From the NCBI GenBank assembly GCA_963697915.1, contig OY969103.1:930001-994000 (forward strand): a DNA stretch of 64,000 nucleotides, given 5' to 3'. How positions within the stretch are numbered: position 1 is the first letter of the stretch; each line of letters starts with the position of its first letter. The translations under genes were made by a program, and so were the position numbers. Shown in pieces: positions 34,390-43,999 of the stretch. The stretch is from VRUE01 sp963697915. GTDB taxonomy: Bacteria > Actinomycetota > Thermoleophilia > Solirubrobacterales > 70-9. The notes beneath the pieces were generated by a model. That model ran no database searches, was not told the DNA's origin, and worked only from the letters and a program-made list of their open reading frames with translations.

Positions 34390-37300
34390 GTGCGGGTCCC
34401 AATTGCGTACCTGGCGCCGTGGGTCGACTTCGGCGGCACCGACAAGAACACGATCGACTGGTTTCGCCATGTCGATCGTGAGCGCTTCGCCCCCTCGCTG
34501 ATCACGACCCAACCCTCACCGAACCGGCGTCTCGACGAGATCGCCGAGTTCGTCGAGGAGACGTGGGTCCTTCCCGATCTGATGGCGGGGGAGGAAATGC
34601 CCGCCTTCATCCTCGACTTCATCGCCTCGCGCGGGATCGAGGTCGTCCACCTGATGAACTCGCGGCTCGGCTTCGACCTGCTGCCCGACATCGCCACGCT
34701 GCCCAAGGCGCCCGGCATCGTCGTCCAGCTGCACGTCGAGGAGGCCGACCGCTCCGGCTACGTGCGCTACGTGACCACGCGCTACGGCAACCTCGTCGAC
34801 CGCTTCTCGGTGACCAGCGAGCACCTCGCCGGCGCGGTCGAGAACTACGGCGTCCCGGCCGACCGGGTCAGGGTGATCTACATCGGCGTTGACGCCGCGG
34901 ACGAATTCTCGCCGGAGAAGGTCGAGCCGGCGCCAGGCCTCGACGCGAAGCAACTGCAGATTCTCTTCCCCTCGCGGATCGTGCAGCAGAAGGACCCGCT
35001 GCTGATGGTCGAGGTCGCGCGCGCGCTGAAGGGCCGCGGGGTCGAGTTCCAAATCCACGTCGTCGGCGAAGGCGATCTCGAAGAGGCGGTGCGGGAAAAG
35101 GTCGGCGAGTACCAGCTGGAGGGCTGGGTCGAGCTGCACCCGCCGACGGCGACGCCACAGCGCTGGTTCGCCGCCTGCGACGTCGTCCTGCTGACCAGTG
35201 AATTCGAGGGAGTGCCGGCCACCGTCTTCGAGGCGATGGCGATGGGCCGGCCGGTGGTCGCCTCGGCGCTGCCCGGCAACACCGAGCTGCTCGGCGACGA
35301 TTACCCCGGCCTGGTCGAGCCAATCGGCGCGGTCGACGAGTACGTCGAGGCGCTGGCCCGCCTCGCTGCCGACCCGGAGGGCCGCGCCGCCGAGGGCGCC
35401 GCGCTGCGCCAGCGCGCTCGGGAGGACTTCACGTTGCGCCGAATGGCGGCGGGTCACGAAGAGCTCTACGAGGAAGTCGCGGCGGCGCGCGATGGCGAGG
35501 GGGGTGAGCCGGAGCCTCTGCCCGAGCCGCTGCGCTTCGACGACCGGCCGTTGCTGGCGCAGCCGCTGGTCTCGGTGATCGTCCCCCACCACAACCAGCC
35601 CAAGGTGCTCGGCGAGTGCGTCGACTCGATCTGGACCCAGACCTACCCCAACGTCGAGCTGATCGTCGTCGATGACTGCTCGACGGCGACCGGCACCGAG
35701 GAGATACTCGAGGAGCTAGAAGACCACGACGACGTCACGGTCGTCCGGCTCGACCGCAACGGCGGTCCCAGTCGCGCCCGCAACGTCGCCCTCGAGCATT
35801 GCTCCGGGCGCTATGTGCTGCCGGTCGACTCCGACAACATCCTGCTACCCGAGGCGATCGAGCGGCTGGTCGAGCAGCTCAGCGTCGCCGGCGAGGAAGT
35901 CGGCTTCATCTACCCGAACCTGCAGTTCTTCGGCAACCGTGAGGACTACTACGAGCCGCCCGAGTTCAACGTCTACACGCTGCTGCACGGCAACTACGTC
36001 GACACCTGCTCGCTGATCGATCGTGGCGTCTTCGACGCCGGCCTGCGCTACCGTGAGGAGATCGTCCTCGGCCACGAGGACTGGGAGTTCGCCCTTCGCC
36101 TCGCGGCGCACGGCGTGCGCGGCGAACGCGCCCACGCGCCGACCCTGCTCTACCGCAAGGCCGGCTTCAACCGCTCCGACGCCGTCGACCACGCCGCCGA
36201 CCCGTTCGAGCGCGAGCTCGAGAAGCTCGCGCCGTTCGCCGGCAGGGAGCGTTGGGTGAAGGCGCGCGAGGCGCCGTCGCTGTCGCTGATCTGCCTCAAC
36301 CCGATCGCCGCCGATCCCGAGGCGCGGCGCCAGATCGCCGAGTGGCTGGGTCGGCAGAGCAGTGCCGACGTCGAGCTGATCGCGCCCTTCGAGGGGGAGT
36401 GGCCGGACCTGCCCGACATCCCGCAGGTGCGCTGCCTCCCGGCGCGGCCAGACGAGGATCCCGTGGCGATCCTGCGCCACGCCCGCGGCCTGATGCGCGG
36501 CGCCTTCCTCTGCGTCAGCGAAGACCCGGAGCTGCGCTTCCTCGCCGATCCGGGTTTCGTCGAGAAGGCCCTGCGGCGCTTTACCGCGAAGCTCGAGGCG
36601 GCCGAAGCGATCGCCCTCGTCGACGCCGGCGCCGAGGCGCGCTACTCGTTTCGGTCGCTGGCCGTCGACGAGTTCGATCCGGCCGCCGTCCACGCGATCG
36701 CCTGGCGCCGGACGGCCGAGCATGGGCTGCCGGACGGGCTGCTCGCTGACCCGACGGCGCCGGTCCTCTCGCTGGCAACGATGCTCTCCGGTAGCGGGCT
36801 GTCGGTCGAGTGGCGTCACGCCGGTGGCCCCGAGCGCGCCGACGCCTCCGCCACTGGCGCCTGGGAACCGGCCGGCCCGCCGGGGCGAGCGGCGCTAACC
36901 AACGCGCTGGTGCAGCCACTGCTGCCAGGCGCCGGCGCCTACGAGGTGCCGCGCTGGGAGCGGACTCCGACCTGGATCCCACCGCTCTCGACCGTCCTCA
37001 TCCGGTATCGCAATCACCTCGGCTCCCACCGCATCGTCACCACCGACCCGCCGCCGTTCGGATTCATCCCCGAACGCCATCTCGGCGCGTTGCGCAGCAC
37101 CTCGCTGGAGGGAACCGAGCGCCTGCTGCGGGTCGGCGGGGAGTTCACGACCGTGCCGCGCGGCGAGTGGGAGCCGGTGCCGGAGGGCGGCGAGGAGCTC
37201 GGCTACCTCGAGCAGGCGCCCCTGCCGCAGTTCAAGGCCCTCGCTGTCGGCGTCTACCGCCCGACCGGCCAGCAGCTGCTGGTCACGCTGCCCGACGATC

Positions 37301-37989
37301 CGCTCACCGGCGAGGTCGACGTGACCCGCGTGCTCGGCTTCATCGAGCCGTTCCCAATCGAGCCGGAGTACGAGCCGGAGCCCGGGCCGGCACTCGGCCT
37401 GGTCGGCCTGGTGAAGACCGTCGACAACGAGAACCGGCGCCACCGCTACGCGCTCGGCTCGATGCCAGAGGGCGAACTGGTCGGCGAGCTCGGCGGGCTC
37501 GCCGATTCGCCACTGCGTGGGTCGATACCGGCCTGGATCGTCGACGGGCGGTTGCTCACCGACCGCCACGCGCCACCCGCCCGACGCGCCGACCCGGCGC
37601 GGGCGGCGCGCTGGATCGGCGAAACCGCCGCCTGGCGCGGCATCGCCGACGGCAGGACGATGGCGAAGGCGGCGGCGCGGCGCTCGGCCATCGCCGTCAC
37701 CAGATTCGTCGCCCCCCCCTCCAACTCGCTCGCCGCTGACGACGAGCCCGCTGGCTGGCTCTTCGAGGACCACCGGCACGGGCTGACGCCGCTCTACGCT
37801 TCATACCACCCCGTCACCGGCGATCAGCTGCTCGGCCGCTCGGCCGCCGATGCGGCGCAGATGGGCTATGGCGAGGCCGAGCTGCTCGGCTTCATCCGCC
37901 TCGCGGCGCCCCTCACCGGCGACCTCGAGCAGCGGATCTTCCCTGTACCGTGGGCGCGCCGCTTCGGCGCCGTGCCCCGATCCGGATGA
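34390..37989 (+). CDS. GT4-GT2 fusion glycosyltransferase with C-terminal repeated modules
   Basis: 1,199 residues, GTG start. Residues 1 to about 370 are a GT-B/GT4 enzyme (FPSRIVQQKDPLLMVEVA; EFEGVPATVFEAMA at 271-284 with the E-x7-E pair). Residues about 393-640 are GT-A/GT2 (VSVIVPHHNQP, LIVVDDCS, VDSDN at 479-483, HEDWEFALR). A degenerate nucleotide-binding-like piece follows (640-850). The last 230 or so residues have four loosely similar modules of the form (L)xYxxxTGxQLL...GxxExxxLGFI. They recall the 'TGDHFYTT' units of DUF5648-like lectin modules. It overlaps the next gene by 4 bp. Confidence 0.82.
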   Translation: MRVPIAYLAPWVDFGGTDKNTIDWFRHVDRERFAPSLITTQPSPNRRLDEIAEFVEETWVLPDLMAGEEMPAFILDFIASRGIEVVHLMNSRLGFDLLPDIATLPKAPGIVVQLHVEEADRSGYVRYVTTRYGNLVDRFSVTSEHLAGAVENYGVPADRVRVIYIGVDAADEFSPEKVEPAPGLDAKQLQILFPSRIVQQKDPLLMVEVARALKGRGVEFQIHVVGEGDLEEAVREKVGEYQLEGWVELHPPTATPQRWFAACDVVLLTSEFEGVPATVFEAMAMGRPVVASALPGNTELLGDDYPGLVEPIGAVDEYVEALARLAADPEGRAAEGAALRQRAREDFTLRRMAAGHEELYEEVAAARDGEGGEPEPLPEPLRFDDRPLLAQPLVSVIVPHHNQPKVLGECVDSIWTQTYPNVELIVVDDCSTATGTEEILEELEDHDDVTVVRLDRNGGPSRARNVALEHCSGRYVLPVDSDNILLPEAIERLVEQLSVAGEEVGFIYPNLQFFGNREDYYEPPEFNVYTLLHGNYVDTCSLIDRGVFDAGLRYREEIVLGHEDWEFALRLAAHGVRGERAHAPTLLYRKAGFNRSDAVDHAADPFERELEKLAPFAGRERWVKAREAPSLSLICLNPIAADPEARRQIAEWLGRQSSADVELIAPFEGEWPDLPDIPQVRCLPARPDEDPVAILRHARGLMRGAFLCVSEDPELRFLADPGFVEKALRRFTAKLEAAEAIALVDAGAEARYSFRSLAVDEFDPAAVHAIAWRRTAEHGLPDGLLADPTAPVLSLATMLSGSGLSVEWRHAGGPERADASATGAWEPAGPPGRAALTNALVQPLLPGAGAYEVPRWERTPTWIPPLSTVLIRYRNHLGSHRIVTTDPPPFGFIPERHLGALRSTSLEGTERLLRVGGEFTTVPRGEWEPVPEGGEELGYLEQAPLPQFKALAVGVYRPTGQQLLVTLPDDPLTGEVDVTRVLGFIEPFPIEPEYEPEPGPALGLVGLVKTVDNENRRHRYALGSMPEGELVGELGGLADSPLRGSIPAWIVDGRLLTDRHAPPARRADPARAARWIGETAAWRGIADGRTMAKAAARRSAIAVTRFVAPPSNSLAADDEPAGWLFEDHRHGLTPLYASYHPVTGDQLLGRSAADAAQMGYGEAELLGFIRLAAPLTGDLEQRIFPVPWARRFGAVPRSG

Positions 37990-38543
37990 TGAGCGAGAGC
38001 AGCCAGCCACAGCCCCAGCCGTGGATCGCCGGCGCTTCGCTGCCGGAGCGGATCGAGGGCTGGCGCGTGCTCGAGATCGGCGGCGACGGCGGCGAGGCGC
38101 ACTTCGGCGGGCTCGGCGCGGCCGAGGTCGTCGCAGTCACGGAGCCCTCGGAAACTGCCGTGCCAGGCGACGCCGGGTTCGACCTCGTGCACTGCGGCGC
38201 CGCGCTCGATTCCGAGCTTCACCCGCTCTCGACCTACGCCTGGATCTGGCGGCTGCTGAAGCCGGGGGGAACGCTCGTCGCCGGCTCGCGCGTCCTCGCC
38301 GGCAGCGAGCACTCGCAGTACACGCGGTTCCTCAGCGCCGCCGAGAACGGCAGCGGCCGGCCGCGCTGGCTGCCGGGACGGCTGGCGCTGCGCTGGATGG
38401 TCGAGGTCTCCGGCTTCGACTTCGACCGCTGGCTTGCCGGGCCCGAGCGCGGGAGCGACGGGGAATCGATCGCCTACCTGCAGGCCCAGCGGGTCGAGCG
38501 GCCGCCCGCTCTCGACCTTGATCGTCAGCCGCTGGGCCGATAG
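37986..38543 (+). CDS. Small SAM-dependent methyltransferase
   Basis: 185 residues from the ATG at 37986, overlapping the preceding stop (ATGA). SAM-site-like VLEIGGDGGEAHFG, then FDLVHCGAALDSELHP and LLKPGGTLVAGSRV mark a class I fold. It is short for the class: the first helix region and last strands are minimal, and motif I has GGDGG rather than GxGxG. It probably methylates a sugar or lipid-linked glycan. In a Wzm/Wzt locus a methyltransferase can serve as a chain-ending cap enzyme. Confidence 0.7.
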   Translation: MMSESSQPQPQPWIAGASLPERIEGWRVLEIGGDGGEAHFGGLGAAEVVAVTEPSETAVPGDAGFDLVHCGAALDSELHPLSTYAWIWRLLKPGGTLVAGSRVLAGSEHSQYTRFLSAAENGSGRPRWLPGRLALRWMVEVSGFDFDRWLAGPERGSDGESIAYLQAQRVERPPALDLDRQPLGR

Positions 38544-38576
38544 TCCCGCCTGATCAACCAGACTAGACTGCCGCCC

Positions 38577-39755
38577 GTGGGAGGCGGCCGCAACAGCCCG
38601 GTGATCCTGATCACCGACGGCTGGCTAGCCAACAGCGGCGACGCAGCCAGCTACATCGCGACGACCGAATCGTTGCGGCGGGCGTTGCCGGGCGCCCGGG
38701 TGGCGATCTCCAGCCACCATCGCGGCCTAGTCGGTGATCGCTACCCTGAGCTGGATCTCATCCCCCCTCTCGACTCGATCGCCGGGGTCAGATGGCCATG
38801 GACGAGTGCGGCCGACATCGCCGAACAGGATGTCGTCGAAGCGCTGGTCGAGGAGGCCGACGTCGTGCTCACCGCGGGTGGCGGCTACCTACTCGAACGC
38901 TATGGGCCCGAGGGACGGATCAAGGTCTACGAGGAGCTACTTTCGCGCGGCAAGCGGCTGATGTTCTACTCCCAGTCCATTGGCCGCTTCCGGGACGCGG
39001 AGCTCGGCAGTCGCCTCGAGGCCGTCCTGCGGGCGGCGGATCTCGTCCTCGTGCGCGACGAGCCATCACTGGAGATCGTCAGCGGCCAGCGCAACCCGGA
39101 AAACGTCCATCTCACTGCCGACGAGGCCTTTCTCTTCCCCTCGCTGCGTCGTGTCTCACGCGCCCGTTCGCTGCTGATCAGCGCCTCGACCCACCCCTGG
39201 GACCGGCGCGACGGCGACGACGAACTGGGCGACGACTCGCATCTGCCTGCCCTCGGCAGGGCGGTCGGCCGCCTGCTCGCGGCCGGCGCCGTCCACAAGG
39301 TAACCCTGGCCTCGACCACGCAGGGCTTCGGCGGCGCCAACCTCGCCCTCGAGGACGATTCGCTCGCCTCTCACCAGCTGCTCAGTGGGGTGCCGGCCCA
39401 GTGGCGCAACCGGGTCGAGCTCTTCAGCGATTACCTGCGGCCCGACGAGTACGCCGTGATCGCGGCCCGGCACACGGCGCTGCTGACGATGCGGATGCAC
39501 GGCGCCATCATCGCCGCCACCGCTGGAACCCCGACGCTGCTCGCCAACGCCTCGGACAAGGCGCGCTCGCTGTCGCGGCGGACCGGCGGCGGCATCGGCG
39601 CGATCGCCTCGCGGGAGGAGCTCGATTGCATCGACGAGCCGCTTGCCGAGCTGCTCGCGGCGCCCCGCAAGGCACTGCTACGACAGAATGAGGCGGTGGA
39701 GCAGATGCGGGCAGAGGCGCGTCGGAATGCCGAGCTGGTGGCGGCAGCGCTATGA
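38577..39755 (+). CDS. Polysaccharide pyruvyl transferase family protein
   Basis: 392 residues, GTG start. N-terminal LITDGWLANSGDAASYIATT and VVLTAGGGYLLERYGPEG, the central YSQSIGRFRD, VLVRDEPSLEIV and the C-terminal TMRMHGAIIAATAGTP are the CsaB/WcaK/AmsJ blocks. The family transfers pyruvate ketals from phosphoenolpyruvate to sugars. It overlaps the next methyltransferase by 4 bp, so pyruvyl and methyl decoration may act together. Confidence 0.88.
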   Translation: MGGGRNSPVILITDGWLANSGDAASYIATTESLRRALPGARVAISSHHRGLVGDRYPELDLIPPLDSIAGVRWPWTSAADIAEQDVVEALVEEADVVLTAGGGYLLERYGPEGRIKVYEELLSRGKRLMFYSQSIGRFRDAELGSRLEAVLRAADLVLVRDEPSLEIVSGQRNPENVHLTADEAFLFPSLRRVSRARSLLISASTHPWDRRDGDDELGDDSHLPALGRAVGRLLAAGAVHKVTLASTTQGFGGANLALEDDSLASHQLLSGVPAQWRNRVELFSDYLRPDEYAVIAARHTALLTMRMHGAIIAATAGTPTLLANASDKARSLSRRTGGGIGAIASREELDCIDEPLAELLAAPRKALLRQNEAVEQMRAEARRNAELVAAAL

Positions 39756-40564
39756 GCAACGAGGCGATGGACCGAATCCGCGCCGAAGTCGTCAAGCAGG
39801 TCGGCGACTCGGACTCTGTCGCGAGCGATTTCGACCCGGCAAACGTCGTCCGCTTCGCGCCACACCTGCCCGAGCGCCTCGAGCCCGCCGAGCGCGAACG
39901 ACTGATCGCCCGCGCACGCGAGCTGGAGCCGTGGCTGCAGGGGCCGTTCCTGCTCGGCGGCGACCTCGTCGTCGGCGGCCTCTGGCGGATCGACAGCCGC
40001 TGGGAGAACCTCGGCGAGCACATACCTGAGCTGCACGACAAGCTGGTCCTCGACGTCGGCTCCAACGCTGGCTACGACCCCTTCATGTTCAAGCTCCGTG
40101 GGGCCGCCGAGGTGCTCGCCTGCGAGCCCTTCGAGTTCATCGAGCAGGCCCACTTCCTTGAGTCGATCTACCAGACCGGCGTCCGCTTCGAGCGGATCGG
40201 CTGGCAGGAGCTGAGCGCCGAGGAGCATGGCCAATTCGACCTCGTCCACTGCCACGGCGTTCTCTACCACGAGGTCGACCCGGTCGCCCTGCTGGCGCGG
40301 CTGCACGAGATGACGGTACCCGGCGGCATGCTGATCTTCGGCTCGATGATGCTGGCCGACCCGGAGGTCTCCGACCTCTCCCGCTTCGTCCCCCGCGCCT
40401 ACTTCCGCGACGACACTTGGTGGTGGGTCCCCGGGCCCCTCGCCGTCCGCTCGATGCTCGAGTCGGTCGGCTTCGAGGTCGAGGAGGAATTCGGCTTCTC
40501 GCCGGGCCCGGATGGCGAGTTCGCGACGATCAACGGCTACTTTCGCGCCAACCGGCCGCGCTAG
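39752..40564 (+). CDS. SAM-dependent methyltransferase (DUF1698/CmoB-like)
   Basis: 270 residues. KLVLDVGSNAGYDPFMFKLRGA is the SAM motif, and ACEPFEFIEQAHFLESIYQTG, HCHGVLYHEVDP and PGGMLIFGSMMLAD match the DUF1698/CmoB-like branch. CmoB itself modifies tRNA, but relatives in polysaccharide loci are taken to modify sugars, which fits here. Coupled to the pyruvyl transferase. Confidence 0.82.
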   Translation: MSNEAMDRIRAEVVKQVGDSDSVASDFDPANVVRFAPHLPERLEPAERERLIARARELEPWLQGPFLLGGDLVVGGLWRIDSRWENLGEHIPELHDKLVLDVGSNAGYDPFMFKLRGAAEVLACEPFEFIEQAHFLESIYQTGVRFERIGWQELSAEEHGQFDLVHCHGVLYHEVDPVALLARLHEMTVPGGMLIFGSMMLADPEVSDLSRFVPRAYFRDDTWWWVPGPLAVRSMLESVGFEVEEEFGFSPGPDGEFATINGYFRANRPR

Positions 40565-40579
40565 GCGCGGATAAGCTCG

Positions 40580-42247
40580 GTGGCGCCCGGCGACCAATCA
40601 CCGCCCGCAGTGCAGGAAGACCACCTAGAACAGCGCTCGCCCGGCGTGGCACCTCGCCCCCGCGAGATCGTCTCGCGCTACTGCGGCGGCTTCGTCTTCC
40701 TCGGCCTGCTGGCGCTGGCGCTGGCTGTCTACCTTCCTTACGCACTGGAGGGCGGCTGGTATTACGACGACTGGGCGCTCTACGCGACCTTCGACCGCGC
40801 CGGCGAGAGCTGGGCGAGCCAGTTCAGCTCCTGCACCTCCTCGATCCCGGCCGGTAGGAAGCTGACCTGCCTGTACCACGTCACCGAGTTCCACCTCTTC
40901 GGCAACGACCGCGCCGCCTATCACCTCACCGCGATCGCCTTCCTCGTCGCGATGGCGACCCTTGCTTACGCAATTCTCAGGCGCTGCCGCTTGCCCTGGC
41001 AGTGGGCCGCGGTCATAGCCGCGCTGGTGATCCTCTTCCCGTCGAGCGACAGCACCCGGCTCTGGCCCACCGGCGCGATCGGCCAGTACGTGATCGTGAT
41101 CGAGCTAACCGGGGTGCTGCTCGTCCTGATCGCCCTCGAACGACGACGCCGGGCCGCGGCGATCGCCCTGCACGCGCTCGGCACGGTGCTCTTCGTCGTC
41201 GCCATGCTCACCTACGAGATCACCATACCGCTGGTCGCCCTCAATGGGCTCGTTTACTGGGCCGCGAGAAGGGATCGCGCGGCGCTCTGGCGCGGGGCCG
41301 CCGACTTTGCCCTCGCCGCCTGCTTCGTCCTCTACCGGCTCATTGTCGAACCCCCCGACCCCGCCGGCGGCTTCACCGTCGATCGCACCCCCGCGGAGAC
41401 GCTGAACAGAGCCTTGGACCTGGTCAACGCGGCCTGGCGGACCTGGCACGAGACCTTCCTGCCGGGCACGCTGGGGACCATCGGGGTCATCGGCGTCATC
41501 GCACTCAGCACCCTGCTCTTCGCCACGCAACCGCGGATGAGGCACCGCCTGCTGCCTTGGCTAGCCTTGCTGGGCGCCTCGCTGGCCGTCGCCGGAGCGG
41601 CCACCTTCGTCTTCCTCACCGCCAACGACATCTACTTGCCGCAGGTCCACAGCGTCTTTAACCGCGTCACCCTGCCGGCGACGATCGCCTACGTCGGCAT
41701 CTTTATCGCCCTGGTCGGGCTCGGCTACGAGATCCTGCGCCGCTTTGTGTCGGTCCCCTACGCGGCGGCCGTATCTGCGGCGGTGGTGGTGCTGGCCAGC
41801 GGCTACCACCAGCTTCGCGTCTCCACCGACCACAAACGCGCCTGGGAGGCCTCGTGGGTGGAGCAGCAGATCGCCCTTGACGGCTACGCCACGGCGACGC
41901 GCAAGCTGTCGGACCAGAGCCGGGTACTCGGCACCGGCGCGCCGATCTGGGAGGTCGGGTTCGTGCCGATCTTCGCCGCGACCTGGGACCTCGGCAACGC
42001 CCTCGATTACACGACCCCGTTCGAACCCTCGGAGGCCTTGCCGCTACAGGCGAACATGTTCTGCGGGCGCCGTGGAATCGTCGCCGACGGCGTCCTCCTG
42101 ACGCCCTACCGGGTGCCGGAATGGCCGCTTTATCTAATCGATGCGACCCGCCGCGCGGCCCGCCCGGTCGACTCGCAGGCTAGCTGCCAGCGCGCGATCG
42201 CCGCCTGGGGGCGCCCGCCACTCTTCGCCCCCACCGTGAGGGACTAG
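40580..42247 (+). CDS. Polytopic membrane protein, GT-C-like
   Basis: 555 residues, GTG start, about eleven helices. The first outer loop has EGGWYYDDWALYATF with a DD pair, the hallmark position of GT-C donor-side acids, plus two Cys (SSCTSS, KLTCLYH). After about 395 a soluble domain follows with a Cys pair (FCGRRG, ASCQRA). Probably transfers a sugar from a polyprenyl carrier outside the cell. Its stop overlaps that of the convergent acetyltransferase by 4 bp. Confidence 0.65.
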   Translation: MAPGDQSPPAVQEDHLEQRSPGVAPRPREIVSRYCGGFVFLGLLALALAVYLPYALEGGWYYDDWALYATFDRAGESWASQFSSCTSSIPAGRKLTCLYHVTEFHLFGNDRAAYHLTAIAFLVAMATLAYAILRRCRLPWQWAAVIAALVILFPSSDSTRLWPTGAIGQYVIVIELTGVLLVLIALERRRRAAAIALHALGTVLFVVAMLTYEITIPLVALNGLVYWAARRDRAALWRGAADFALAACFVLYRLIVEPPDPAGGFTVDRTPAETLNRALDLVNAAWRTWHETFLPGTLGTIGVIGVIALSTLLFATQPRMRHRLLPWLALLGASLAVAGAATFVFLTANDIYLPQVHSVFNRVTLPATIAYVGIFIALVGLGYEILRRFVSVPYAAAVSAAVVVLASGYHQLRVSTDHKRAWEASWVEQQIALDGYATATRKLSDQSRVLGTGAPIWEVGFVPIFAATWDLGNALDYTTPFEPSEALPLQANMFCGRRGIVADGVLLTPYRVPEWPLYLIDATRRAARPVDSQASCQRAIAAWGRPPLFAPTVRD

Positions 42248-42948
42248 TCGCGGACCCAACGGTGCAGCCAGAGATCGATGCGCGCGGTCCTATACCCGTG
42301 TCGCTGGTACAGCCGCTGTGCAGCGACGTTGCGGCCTTGGGTAACGACCTCGGCCCGCTCCACCCCAGCGTCCGCAAACGCCCGGCTCGACGCGGCCATC
42401 AGTTGGTTACCCAGACCAGCGCCCTCGCGACCCGCGGCGACCGCGATCAACTCGATCGCGCCGACTCCCCGCTCAGCATCGAAGCGACAGGTGACGAAGC
42501 CCTCCGCAGCACCAGCGACCAGCGTGCGGCGCAGGGGCGGGGTCGCGAGGCCGCGCCGCAGCCAGGCGACGTAGAGGTCACCGACACGATCGGGCGGGAA
42601 GTGGGGATCAGCCCCGAAGCGCGTCTCAGTGAGTCGATCGCGCGCGATCGACTCCAGTGCCGGCTCATCCCCCGGCTGGGCATCCCGGGTCCCGAGCGGC
42701 GCGGGCGCGGACGGTGGCTTCAAAAGGGCGCGAGAGAACTCGATCCTGACGTCGTAGGGGCGGAATCCGAGGGCGAGCGCCGTCTGCAGATCCTCGGTCT
42801 CAGCGGCGGGACAGAGTAGGTAGAGGCACTCGATCCCGTCCGCGTCGGCGGCTCCGACGGTCGAGACAAGTGGCTCGTCGCCGTCTCCAACCCGACCTAT
42901 AGGGCGGCCGAAGAACTCGCTGTCCCAGTCGAGGCGCTCATACCCCAA
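42244..42948 (-). CDS. wecD: dTDP-4-amino-sugar N-acetyltransferase (WecD/RffC-like GNAT)
   Basis: About 234 residues from a TTG at 42948, which overlaps the upstream gene by 11 bp; no ATG fits before the conserved GYERLDWDSEFFGRPIGRV. That opening is the WecD signature, and a GNAT acetyl-CoA site (VAAGREGAGLGNQLMAASSR, QGRNVAAQRLYQRHGY) fills the C-terminal half. In enteric bacteria WecD acetylates dTDP-4-amino-4,6-dideoxygalactose. The WecE-like gene at 44000 supports the same reaction here. Confidence 0.8.
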   Translation of the reverse strand: MGYERLDWDSEFFGRPIGRVGDGDEPLVSTVGAADADGIECLYLLCPAAETEDLQTALALGFRPYDVRIEFSRALLKPPSAPAPLGTRDAQPGDEPALESIARDRLTETRFGADPHFPPDRVGDLYVAWLRRGLATPPLRRTLVAGAAEGFVTCRFDAERGVGAIELIAVAAGREGAGLGNQLMAASSRAFADAGVERAEVVTQGRNVAAQRLYQRHGYRTARIDLWLHRWVRD

Positions 42949-43951
42949 GGCTGGCTCCCTCCGCAGGTCTCGCCCCCGGCGACTCGATGACCTCGCCGAC
43001 CAGATAATAGGGTCGTCCCTTCGCCTCGGTGTAAATGCGACCGACGTACTCGCCAATCAGCGCGATCAGCAGCAGCTGGATCCCCATTAAGGCGAAGAGC
43101 AGCGCGAATGCCGAGACGGTGCCGGAAATACCGCTTCCCTCGACGAGCCGGTAGACCGCAAACCCCAGCGTCGCGATGAACCCCGCAGCAGATCCGAACA
43201 GCCCGAGCGCGATCAGCAGCCGCAGCGGCGAGACCGAGTAACCGGTGACCAAATCGAGGAGGAGATCGACGAGCGAGGAGAGCCGGTAGCGCGAGCCGCG
43301 ATCACCACGCGCGTCGTGAGCAATCGGAACCTCCTTGATCGGCACCCCAAGCCAGGCGACGACGGCGGGGACGTAGCGGTGACGCTCCTCAAAGTTGAGC
43401 ATCAGGTTGACCGTCTCGCGATCGTAGACGCGGAACATCGAGCCAAAGTCGCGCAGGTTGGCACCGGTACGGGCGTTGAGCCAACGGGTCAGCCCGCGGG
43501 TGATCCACTGCCTCAGTAACGGGTCTCGCCGCTGCGCCCGGTATCCGGAGACAACCGGAGACTCTGGCGAGACCGCATCGATCAGCTTCGGCAGCTCCTC
43601 CGGTGGATACTGCAGGTCGCTGTCGAGCGTCGCCACCAACCTGCCTCGGCTTTGGGCCAGACCGGCGAACACAGCGGGGTGCTGGCCGAAGTTGCGCGTC
43701 AGCCGGACTATCGTCGTCGGGTGCGGGTAATCCTCCGCGAGAGCAGCCGCGCGGGGGGTCGTGCGGTCGAGACCGCCGCCATCGTCGACGAGGACCAGCT
43801 CGCCCCCACCCGGAGCGACGGCGAGAATCGGCTCGCAGCGCTCGAAGATCGCCTGCAGCGAATCCTCGTCGCGGTACAGCGGCACGACGAGACTGAGCCC
43901 GACGGCGGGCCCACCAGCGCCGGCAGCCTCGGATTGCCTCATGGTTCCCAT
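42938..43951 (-). CDS. GtrB/ArnC-like polyprenyl-phosphate glycosyltransferase
   Basis: 337 residues from the ATG at 43951 (second ATG at 43942). GT2 core: LSLVVPLYRDEDSLQAIF, VLVDDGG, TLDSDLQYPPEE, GSMFRVYDRE. Two C-terminal helices (LLIALGLFGSAAGFIATLGFAVY, FALLFALMGIQLLLIALIGEYVGRIY) match GtrB/ArnC, which load a sugar onto undecaprenyl phosphate for outer-face transfer. It is divergent from the WecE-like gene and coupled to the WecD-like gene, so it may load the N-acetyl-amino-sugar. Confidence 0.88.
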   Translation of the reverse strand: MGTMRQSEAAGAGGPAVGLSLVVPLYRDEDSLQAIFERCEPILAVAPGGGELVLVDDGGGLDRTTPRAAALAEDYPHPTTIVRLTRNFGQHPAVFAGLAQSRGRLVATLDSDLQYPPEELPKLIDAVSPESPVVSGYRAQRRDPLLRQWITRGLTRWLNARTGANLRDFGSMFRVYDRETVNLMLNFEERHRYVPAVVAWLGVPIKEVPIAHDARGDRGSRYRLSSLVDLLLDLVTGYSVSPLRLLIALGLFGSAAGFIATLGFAVYRLVEGSGISGTVSAFALLFALMGIQLLLIALIGEYVGRIYTEAKGRPYYLVGEVIESPGARPAEGASLGV

Positions 43952-43999
43952 CCGCGCCAATCGTAGTCTGGAGCGTTCCGGACCGCCCGCCCGACTACG

